Below, piece by piece: positions 39,601 through 51,600 of a stretch of DNA of 64,000 bases. Position 1 is the first letter of the stretch. Each line of letters opens with the position of its first letter. The position numbers were made by a program, and so were the translations under genes. Below the pieces are notes generated by a model. The model was given only the letters and a program-made list of their open reading frames with translations, did no database searches and was not told the DNA's origin. This stretch comes from Chlorops oryzae (Eukaryota > Arthropoda > Insecta > Diptera > Chloropidae), in contig CM035808.1 of NCBI GenBank assembly GCA_020466095.1, positions 7,602,133-7,666,132 of the forward strand, read 5' to 3'.

Positions 39601-42600
39601 ATAAGTCCAATTATCGATTTTTCAGTAATCGGTAGGATAGAGCCAGGAACGATCGATAGTTTGATAATCGATAGTTTCTGTAGGCGATAGGTTCAGTTAT
39701 CAATTATTTCAATAATCGATAGGTACAGTAATCGATTATTTCAATAATTGATAGGTTCGACAATCGATAGTTTCAATTATCGATATTTTCAACAATCGAT
39801 AATTTCCGATAATAGTTTTAGAATCGATATTTTCTTTTATCGATGATTTTGACAATCGATAATTTTGATAATTTTGATATCGAAAGATGAATTTTCGAGC
39901 GGCTCTCGCCGTTGTCTAAATATAGGAATTTCTAGGAATATTTCCATTTCAAAAAGAAGAATGCCCTCTGTCACCGCCAGCAGACTTTCCGATGTAAATA
40001 ATGTCATGAAATAAAATATCATAGGTCAAACTATCGATTTATTTGAAGTTCAAACATTTATAACTTACTTTACATATTACTTATATTTTTTTTTATCTCC
40101 ATCAGTCAAGATTTAGATACAGAGACATCTGTATGGAAAACAAAAATTTGTTAGCGAACGAGGGAACACAAAAAACTCGTTCTCATTACGTCTAAATCGT
40201 GACATAGACAAAATTATTTTGAGTTTGGTGAAGTGAAAAAACCGGAGTAGATTTCAGGTATAGGGTAGTGGCGGAGTACATTTCAAAAATTTTTTAAAAC
40301 GGAGTAGATCTACTCCGATCGGAGTATAGTCCGAACCCTGGCTCTCGCCGTTGTCTAAATAAAATATTTTCTAGGAATATGTCCATTTCAAAAAGAAGAA
40401 TGCCCTCTATCACCGCCAGCACGACCTTACCAATGCTAAAGTAAATGTCGATGCATCAAAACTATCGATTACCTTCTAAAACTATCGATGTTTTCGAATG
40501 GTTTGAAACCTGCGAAAGTATCGATAGTGCTATCGATTTTTACTCCAGCTTTACGCCCCGCCATTTGGACGTAAAAAAAGTTATTGAGGTATATAATAAC
40601 ATAATGTAACTTCTATTTTACTACTGAATGTTAAAACAACTTTCTCAGATATGTCAGATATTCAGGCAAATCTAGCCAGGGCTCTTGCAATATCTAGTTA
40701 AAATTCCAGCCGGGATGTTTAATCACATCAATAAGCTTCTTAGGAAAATATTGACCTTCGAAGTAAGTGTTACACAGTTAGTTCCCAACTCCTAAAGAAA
40801 ACTTGAATGCATAAATGGCATGGTGGAATAATCTTATTCTCAATAAAAACTTTTGCCTATAAAAATCACCTCAGATCTGATATTGTTGCGTGCTTTGGTG
40901 TATACTTAAAGTTATCATTACCATCAAATCATTCTAATCTCCTTCATCAAGTTTAATCGACTTCTATAATTTTAAAAAGAAACGCTCCACTTTGCATCTA
41001 CGTTTTGATTTGTTTCGGAAATTGAGATAAATAAAACAATTTTCCTTCATCTTTGCAAGCCGAAGAGAAATTAGAACGATTTCTTCCACTGTTCTCTATC
41101 GATATTCCATTGATAAAGCGCACGATATTCGTAAAAAAAAATATATCGGCACAAAAAGCCAGCAGCAACTTAAGCAACATTAAAGCCAATTAAGTCGATT
41201 GTTGCGACAAACGCGCATGCGCTTTAGAGTCGATCTTGTCTCGGCCAAAATCGCTGTTAAGACTGCAAAATTTTTATTTTTTCAATTAAAGCCTTTTAAA
41301 CGACACTTAAATTTGTTATTTTTTATTTATTTTATTTTTTTCTTATCTATTTTAGCGCGAATACGCAAATGGATAACGATGTCACGCCAGTCTATTTGGC
41401 GGCGCAAGAAGGACACTTGGACGTCTTGAAGTTTCTTGTACTCGAAGCTGGTGGATCGCTGTATGTGCGAGCGCGTGATGGCATGGCACCGATTCATGCG
41501 GCATCACAAATGGGCTGTTTGGATTGCCTGAAGTGGATGGTGAGTGTCTAATTAATTGAATAAGTTTTTGAAATATTTTTTTTTTCGCCTGACAATGCGA
41601 AAAGTGAAAGGAATTTCTTCTCTGTGCGGATTCGTTTAATGATGTGCCATTTAAAGAAAATATATCAGGTATCAGGGGTATTCATTCGCGCCGTGTGAAT
41701 TGAGGAGAAGAAAATTGTTTTTTTTTTTATATATAAATAAGTATAAAAATAATTCAAATGCGAATGTATAGGAGGAAGTCTGAAACTGAAAATGGAACTG
41801 AAAATCCATAACAAAAAAAAAACAATCAAAAAGGCATCAATTTCGATCGGAGCAACGCGGATATGAAAGCAACATTGTTTTAAAATGCTGTAGCAATTAA
41901 AATCGAATTTGCCAGTACAAAGGATATTTTGTAATTTCTGCTTCAGTTGTAATCTTTTTGCAATCTACATAGAGCAATTAATCGAACACCCGAGGCAAAC
42001 AGGAAAATCAAACTGGTTTTCTTTTTCTTTTCTGGAAGCAATAACTCCGCGATTGACTCCCGTCACAATTTCTGCTACATTCGAACAGCCGCAGCGGCAG
42101 CATATGAAATAAGATAGCATAGCTGCATGTTGTTGCAGGAGACTTTATTTTTGTGGCTGTCGAAATCCACAATCGGTACGAGTTACTGATATAAAAACGA
42201 CTTTCTTTGCTTTACGATTTGAGATTTGACTTCAATGTTAATTGGAATTTGGAAGGCAAAGTTTGGAAATTTAGAGATTTCTCCTAAAAAATCTTCAAGA
42301 TCTCTCTTCAACACAACATAAAGAAGCCTAATTTTAAAATTTTTCTTAGTCAATTTGTTACCAGCACTATTGCTAGGCAGTATTTTGGTGACGCTTTTCC
42401 TTTGGATATTGAAAAAATGCCTTTATTCTGTTTTCTTTATGAAAGTAAAAATCCCTTGTAAGCATTTGAAGTGATTTTTGGTTAAAGGTAAAATCGAAAA
42501 ATTCCTTAAAAACGGGAAAAACCCCACGTTCTGGCATCAGTGCATAGAAAAAAATGTTAGCATGGCGCCTATAATTCTCATTTGGTTTGTAAAATGGCAC

Positions 42601-45600
42601 ACATAAGACTCTTAAAATTTCTGAAGATTTTTCACGACGTGATGAAGCAAGAAGCCAGTGTTGCCAACTCCTCAGATGAAAAAAGCGCTGATTAATTTTG
42701 AAAACGAGCTAAAAAGCACCGGAAAACAATGATTCCCAATTTCTAATTTCAAAAACCGCTAAATCAACCAAAAGAAAGCATTTTTGGAAGGGAACGTGTT
42801 GTTTTTCTAAAAAGATCATAGTCTATTTTTATGTTTTTTGTTTCTTTGAATATTTATTATAAAACAAATGATTAAATATGCTTCTTCCAAGTCTGCGTTT
42901 AGATTAGAAACGATGCGACTAAGGCACCGATCAACCATCTCTTTCTTTCAAATATGCCCTTCTATATCACAAAATAGTCTCTAGTCTAAATTAAAGCAGC
43001 CAGATTCATCATTGGTTCATCTTACAGCTGTTGTGTTAGGAAGTAATAATTGGCTTACGCTATTATCAATGTTAAAAATTGAAGGAAAAACTACTTTGAA
43101 AACTTAAATGAACGCAACGAAAAAGCGTTAGATTTCGCGCAAAAATAGCTTAGCGCTAAAAAGACGTTTTCGCGCCGCGAGCCTTCCAAAAGCGCTAGAT
43201 CTACCGCGAAAAGCGCTAAGTTGGCATCACTGCTTAAATCTATGGCTCGCTAAGTCCGTGGGCTGATTTAAAACAAGCCATGGTGGGGTTCGTGGGGACA
43301 TGGAAACGCATCAAACGCACCGACGCAGAAAATTATTTCAGAAGTGGTTTAAGGCATAGCAAAACTATCCACCGAGATCATTTTCTCAATCCCCTTTGTA
43401 ATTCCCCATATTTCGAGGGGGGCTTGAACCCCCAAAAGTACCCTCCGAATGCGCTAATAGTTCCCTTTGATGGTATTCGTCCTGAAAACAAATTTCCAAT
43501 CATTATTTCCCTCCCAATGCAAAACTACCTTGAGAAATGGTACTTTTTTCAAAAAATTCCTACAATTCTCACTGAATTCATGATTTCGGAAACGTATATA
43601 AAGCGATGAATTGAAGAAATTCTCAGTCATCTGAGTGGAGCTGGAGAACTGTCGGAAGATATATTTTCAAATTTGAACACCATCACCATCACAACACCAT
43701 CACTCATCACCATCACACATCACATCATCCACCATCATCATCACCTACCACATCACCACCATCATCATCACCAACCTCACCATCACATCACCATCAACAC
43801 CATCATAACATCATCACCATCAACACATCATCACCAACACATCATCACACCTCATACCATTACCATCATCATCACCAACCTTACCATCATCATCACCAAC
43901 CTCATCATACCATCATCAACCACACCATCATCACCAACATCATAACCATCCTCATCACCAACATCATAACCAACCTCATCACCATAATCATCATCATCAC
44001 CAACTCACCATCATCATCACCAACCTCACCATCATCATAATCATCAACACCATCATAATCATTATCACCACCATCATCATCATAATCATCATCACCACCA
44101 TCATCATCATCATCATTATCATCACCATCACCACCATCATCACCATCAACAATATCACCACCATCAACAACATCAACACCTTCAGCACCATCATAATTAA
44201 CAACCTCACATCACCAACCTCACCATCATCATCACCATCACACATCACCAACCTCCACATCACCAACACCACCATCATCATTACACCATTATACCAACCT
44301 CACCATCATCACCAACCCCACCATCATCACCAACCTCACCATCATCATCAATCATACATCTCACCATCATCTCACCATTATCACATCATCATACCATCTC
44401 CACCATCTAATTCATCACATCATCATCACCTCATCATCCACCACACCACCATCAATCATCATCAACATTATCATCACCATCAACAACAACATCAACAACA
44501 TCAACAACATCAACAACACAACAACATCAACACCATCAACACCAACCTCACCATCATCTCCAACCTCGCCATCATCATCACGAACCTCACCATTATTATC
44601 ACCAACCTCACTACCTCACTATCATCGTCACCATCATCGTCGACACCATCATCATCACGATCATCACTATCACCATCATTTCCATCGTCATCATTACCAT
44701 CATCATCACCATCACACATCATCATCACCATCAACATCATCATCACCATCAACACCGTCAACACCATCAACACTATCAACACCATCAACACTATCAACCG
44801 ATCATCACTATCAACACCTCAACCTATCAACACCTTATCATCATCATCATCAACCATCGTAACCTCATCAACACCTTCAACACCATCATCACCAACCGCA
44901 CCATCATCATCACCAACCTCACCATCATCATAACCGTTATCATCATCATCATAACTATCATCGTCACCATCATCAACACCATAATCATCGTCATCATCAT
45001 CACTAACCTCACCATCATCACCAACCTCACCATCACCATCATACGCATACATATCAGTACCGAGAGTGTTCTTCGTTGAAATTGATGCTTTCCATTTTCG
45101 ATTAATCCTATTTCAATATGATTTTTTTCTCGGTGTAGTTATTCAGAGCTGATGATATAAACAGGAATTTAGAGTTGCGTTTTGATTTTTCATGACTCGA
45201 AACATTACATGTTTTTTTTCGTCCCCCTCTTCAGGTACAAGATCAAGGCGTAGACCCGAATTTGCGGGACGGTGATGGTGCAACACCATTGCATTTTGCA
45301 GCATCGCGCGGTCACCTTTCAGTAGTTCGATGGCTTTTAAATCACGGTGCAAAATTATCCCTGGATAAGTATGGCAAATCACCGATCAATGACGCCGCAG
45401 AAAACCAACAAGTCGAGGTAAGCTGAAACATGAGCTTAACATCAACAAAAGCCCCACAAAACAAAACACTAATCGCCCAACAACAGAAAAAAAAGCACAC
45501 ACAAATTAAAGCAATTATATGAAAAGCAAAAACCAAAGAAACAAAAAAAAAAAACCGATATGAAACATAACGGTTATAATTGTTGCAACTTTCAAATCGC

Positions 45601-48600
45601 AATCTCATTTCAAATTTCGCTCAATTTTTTTTTTTTTTCTCTCTCTTTTCTGTCATCTTTTGTCCGCTTTTGTATTTGATTTGCATGCGATTTATAGTGT
45701 CTCAATGTGCTCGTTCAACATGGTACATCCGTTGACTATACTGCGGGTCGCGATGGCAAGATCAATGGCACACAGCGTCACAAGTCATCAGCGTCAACAT
45801 CATCGGCGTCCGCGTCCGCGTCGGCATCGGCATCAGTGTCAGGCAAACACCATCAGCATCATATGAGCAACGGTAGCAGTAGCAATGGCCATGCCAACAG
45901 TTCACACGGCAGCTGTAATTCGAATAGCAGCAAACAGACCAGTCGCAGCAACACCATCAAATCGAAGTCATCGTCCACAATTAGCTCCGATGTGGAGCCA
46001 TTCTACTTGCATCCACCGTCATCGGTGGTCGGTCGAAAAAACAGCGAAGCGCTTTACTCGCACTCACAGCAGTCGTTATCCTCGTCGGAGAAGCTCTACA
46101 ACGGAACGTTGGTGCCCAACGACGGCCTCTACGTGAATCCGATGCGAACGAACGGTATGTTTACGCCGCCCTCACCGAATGGCAGCATATCGGGTGAATC
46201 GTTCTTCCTGCACGATCCGCAGGAAGTCATCTACAATCGGGTGCGTGATCTCTTCGATTCCGATTGCAGCAGCGCGAAGCTATCGACACCGAAAATGCAT
46301 CATTCCAGTAGTTCGAATGCCCTCACCGTCCAGGCCGATGTCCATTCAAGTTCGAGTGGTGCTGGCAGTGGCTCCGATGAATCGGTTTCGATTCCTTCGA
46401 GCATGAATTCACCCAAAACCAACAATCATCGAAGTCATAGCTTCAATCGGCATACTAACAACAGTCACAATAACAACAACAACAACAGCAACAGCAACAA
46501 TAACAACAATAATAATAATAACAGTAATACTGGCAACAAAAATGGCTACGGACACCCCCTCAACATCAGCAACAAAAATAACAACAATATTCAGAGCAAC
46601 AACAACAATAACATGAACACGAACAACAATAATGCGCTTGTGCAGCAAAACAATCAAAAGAACAGTTCGAACAATAGAAAATCCGGGAGCTCACATGATC
46701 ACGACTATGAGGACATCTATTTGGTGCGAGAGGAAGCTCGAAAGAATCAACAGAAACTCAACGTTGGACGCTCAAGGTCACGTGACAGCGGTTCACATTC
46801 CCGTTCGGCTAGTGCCTCATCGACACGTAGCACCGATGTCATTCTACAGTACAGCAATCACGTAAGTCTGAACCCTTTGCGCAGATCATTTAATGGCCCA
46901 TTTTCACCAACTTTCACCATTTTTGTTTCCCATTAGAATTTGAACAACAAACGCGATGCCGCCAACATGCTCAACCGCAACAGATCGCAATCAATCAACG
47001 GCCTCCATGGCAAATACGAATCGAGCACACGCAAGGATAACTACTCGGCGAAGAATGTGAATCTTAAGAATCACCTCCTGAATAGTGGCGTCAAGAGTGA
47101 TACCTACGAGAGTGTTTGTCCGCCCGAAGATGTTGCCGAGCGCACCAAACAGTCCAACAAGAATTCCGTGATACGCAACAATCTGGATGGCGAATCAAAA
47201 TCAACACACAGCGGCAACAATCACCATCATAGCAATAACAGCAACAATCTCAATAACATAAACAATCATCATCATCATAATCATCATCATCAACAACAAC
47301 AACAACAGCAGCAGCAGCAACATCATCATCAACATCAGCACAACAATAGCAACAATAATGCCAACAATAGAAATCTTAAACGAGTTTCCTCGGCACCGCC
47401 GATATCAAACGTTGCAATTGGTGAGTAGAACATTGCAATGAATTAGCAGCAATCTGTTCGAATCTTTCAAATCGAAAATAAATTTTAAAAAAATTGTAAA
47501 TTCTACATTTCAGCTAACGGTCCACCGCCGCCTCCGTTGCCGCCGCCTTTGGGTGCTCCCATTCAAAAGAACAGCTTAAATTTGGAGCACATAAATCCAG
47601 GTCATCGTAATTCTAATTCCAACTCGAACTCGAATTCCAATTCCAATCACAATCTGCATGCGGATGCCGTCGATTCGGATTCCGGTTTGGAGGTTGTTGA
47701 AGAGCCCAGCCTAAGACCGTCCGAGCTGGTGCGTGGCAACCACAATCGAACTATGTCAACAATATCAGGTTAGTCACGAATTTACGTTTCAGTTCAACTT
47801 TCTTATTCGTACGTGTTTGCATTCGGGATCGAGGACTCTATGCTTAAGAGTGCTCTACATTTTCATGCAATCCGCAGGTGGCCGCATAAATCATCAAATG
47901 GCCGTTTATTATATTCAAAAGATTCTTTTCAATTGGGGGTTTCTTTTTCAATTTATTTATTGCGGTGAATGCTTAAAGAGATCGCTATCATATTTTATCG
48001 GCAATTAGATACAAAATGTGCACTCGTTGCGCCTAAAAGTATACAACATCTTTGCGTTTATTGCATTCAGTGTTGCCAACTCCTCAGATGAAAAAAGCGC
48101 TGATTAATTTTGAAAACGAGCTAAAAAGCACCGGAAAACAATGATTCCCAATTTCTAATTTCAAAAACCGCTAAATCAACCAAAAGAAAGCAGTTTTTGG
48201 AAGGGAATGTGTTGTAATTTCTAAAAAGATCATAGCATATTTTAATGTTTTTTTTTTTCTTTGAATATTTATTATAAAGCAAATGATTATATATGCTTCT
48301 TACCAAGTCTGCGTTTAGATTAGAAACGATGCGACTTAGGCACCGAACAACCATCTCTTTCTTTCCCATATGCCATTCTATATCACAAAATAGTCAAGCA
48401 CAATGTTTCTCTAGTCTAAATTAAAGCTGCCAGATTCATCATTGGTTCATCTTACAGCTGTTGTATTAGGAAGCAATACTTGGCTTACGCTATTACAATG
48501 TTGAAAATTGAAGGAAAAACTACTTTGAAAACTTAAATGAACGCAACGAAAAAGCGTTAGACTTTCGCGCAAAAATAGCTTAGCGCTAAAAAGACGTTTT

Positions 48601-51600
48601 CGCGTCGAGGGTCTTCCAAAAGCAATAGATCTACCGCGAAAATCGTTAAGTTGGCATCACTAATTGCATTGTTTTATTAATAATTTTTTCTATAGAGCTC
48701 GCTAAGTCCGAGGCTGACTTATCAAAAACAATTGTCTTTTATGTATTGCATACTTTACGGTAAAATTGTCGATTGTCGCTAAAGTCCTAAATTATTTTTG
48801 CTTTAAAATTTTCCTTAGAATGAAAAAAATGCAGAGTAGGGCGTTCCAAGCGTGAGCAAAAAAGGGATGGGCGATTTTTGAAAACCTATCGACTTCGATA
48901 ATATCGACGGAACTCAGTATCGATGCGTGTCTATCGCAAAAATATATCGACCCTTCCGATAAATCAGCACTTTAGTCTTTCATGGTTATTCGTCTCGAAG
49001 AAACAAATCTGTCCAATCAGTTAGCGTAGCGAGGGGACCTCACGGGTCGCAACTACGCCACTGCGTACAAGGAAATATTCACAAAAATCAGCAATTTTGA
49101 AATGATTTCGGAAACAAAATAAAGTTGAATTAAGAAAAATTCTTTGCATTATTGATAAATTGCGAAAAGGTATAAATTTTTAAATTTGAAAATCATTAAA
49201 CATCTACCTTATTTCAACCACCACCCTTCAACCAAAAACCATTTTAATCAATTAATATTCCACCATATAAAAAAAACACAATAAAAACCAATTGATTTTG
49301 TTTATTAAAATATATAGAAAATTGAAAACTAAAACTTAAAAAACAAAGGGCAAAAAGTTTTGAACTTTTTAAAGGTATTTTGCAAATTTCAATTTTTTTG
49401 ATTCAAAATCCCCTATTGGAAAAGCAAATTGGCGTTTTATGGCCAAAGGTTGATTAAAAAATTTCCCAAACATTGAGGGCTCAATTATCGTCGCTATTGC
49501 CCAAAAATATCGGGTTTTAAAATTGGCAAATTTTTTGTTAAAAAATTTCGAAAAAAAACACAGCAACCATTTTAAATAATATTTTTATAAAACATATTTA
49601 TTCCATTGCCGCCTCCGTTGCCGCCGCCTTTGGGTGCTCCCATTCAAAAGAACAGCTTAAATTTGGAGCACATAAATTCAGGTCATCGTAATTCTAATTC
49701 CAACTCGAACTCGAACACCAATTCCAATCACAATCTGCATGCGGATGCCGTCGATTCGGATTCCGGTTTGGAGGTTGTTGAAGAGCCCAGCCTAAGACCG
49801 TCCGAGCTGGTGCGTGGCAACCCAATCGAACTATGTCAACAATATCAGGTTAGTCACGAATTTACGTTTCAGTTCAACTTTCTTATTCGTACGTGTTTGC
49901 ATTCGGGATCGAGGACTCTATGCTTAAGAGTGCTCTACATTTTCATGCAATCCGCAGGTGGCCGCATAAATCATCAAATGGCCGTTTATTATTATATATT
50001 CAAAAGATCTTTTCAATTGGGGGTTTCTTTTTCAATTTATTTATTGCGTTGAATGCTTAAAGAGATCGCTATCATATTTTATCGGCAATTAGATACAAAA
50101 TGTGCACTCGTTGCGCCTAAAAGTAATACAACATCTTTGCGTTTATTTGCATTCAGTGTTGCCAACTCCTCAGATGGAAAAAGCGCTGATTAATTTTGAA
50201 AACGAGCTAAAAGCACCGGAAAACAATGATTCCCAATTTCTAATTTCAAAAACCGCTAAATCAACCAAAAGAAAGCATTTTCGAAAGGGAACCGTGTTGT
50301 TTTTCTAAAAAGATCATAGTCTATTTTTATCTTTTTTTTTCTTTAAATTCTAACACACATATCATCACATGTGCTATAATCCCGTCAACAAGAAATACAT
50401 TTTTTTTCAAAATTCTTATTTCCTCAACATATCCCTCAAAGCGATAAACATATAACGACTCACCATCTCTATACCATTGGTAGTACTCCTCGGTTTTCAC
50501 AACTAGCACCATCATCACCATATACTATCATCCACACCATTTTTTCCACATCATCACTTCAGCATAACAACAACATCAACAGGTCAACAGCATAACACGT
50601 GAGCGAACAACATTCAGCCAATCATCAATTATCCAACCTCACATCACTTGCACCTCCCATTCTCATCGCATCAACACATTTCACCATCATCAGGCTCTTC
50701 CGACTTTCACCTCAAACCATCATTACACATTATATCACTCATATTATCACTCCAAACAACAAAAATTATTCACCATCCCAAAAACAAGGCCATTACTTCC
50801 AACGACCATCATCTTCCACTTCGAACGTCACCATCACTCATCACACTCATTGGCTCAGATTACATACCATTCACCATCTCACATATCATCACCATCACTC
50901 GCCGTATCATTAACACTCAATCATCACCAACATTACACCATTTTTTTGCAAATGTCACTCCGCACCCATTTTCACAATTTCACATCAACCATTATATATA
51001 ACACAACTTCCATCATATCTTACGCCCTCTATTCGATCAACTTCATTTTGTATTCAAACCATTTGATATTTCTAGAGTTTCGTACCAACCTTTCGGCTCC
51101 ACGCTTCACCCCCACCGGTCATTTCACCACGCTTAATTTTCATCCATCAAATTTATTTCTGGCAATCCGAACTCATTTCAAACCAATTTTTCTACCACGT
51201 TTCTTTCTTCAGATATTTTTCGATTATCGATAGTTTGTACAACGATAATTTTATAATTGAAAGATATTTTTTACAGTTCTTGGCCTTATCTAAATAAATG
51301 CATTTTTAGGAATCTGTCCATTTTAAAAAATGACTTACAGCGCAAATTTTGCCAATTTAAGTATCCACTAAAAAAACTATCGATAGTCTTCAAAAACCAT
51401 CGCTGTTTGCGATAGCTTGAAACCATCGATATTATCGATAGTGCTACCGATTTATTCTCCAGCTCTACATCTAAGGTCACTTATGTGTACCAATTTTCTT
51501 AGCGTCGCATTATAACCATATATGTCACTTCATAGATATTGCGCGGAACGTTTCGTGCCAGATAGAAAAGATTTACTCGGCAGGCAAAAAAAAGAGCGAG

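Larger units (their letters stand above)
22876..41355 (+). other. f: forked intron 2 (18.5 kb)
   Basis: Donor GTGAGT, acceptor CTATTTTAG. It contains the alternative first exon 38264-38510 and many TEs listed separately. The rest, including 23625-26150, 30345-32756 and 35416-36655, shows no further convincing exon. Confidence 0.85.
41540..45234 (+). other. f: forked intron 3 (3.7 kb)
   Basis: Donor GTGAGT, acceptor CCCTCTTCAG. It contains a repeat fragment at 42340-42640, a hAT-like MITE copy, and a CAT/CAC array. 41540-42339 has no recognised feature. Confidence 0.85.

Noticed and set aside
43280..43609. 109-codon frame that looks moderately protein-like
   Set aside because: The duplicated segment at 51804-52235 does not keep the frame, so there is no sign of selection.
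43997..45052. Long Met/Val/Asp-rich open frames on the minus strand
   Set aside because: They are translations of the CAT/CAC array on the other strand; no start context, splice sites or real protein composition.
46409..46657. Ile/Val-rich minus-strand frame
   Set aside because: Antisense shadow of the Asn-codon run in exon 5.
49608..50052. Second functional proline-rich exon of forked
   Set aside because: No acceptor, truncated 5' end and a 1-bp deletion that shifts the frame; a decayed duplicate.
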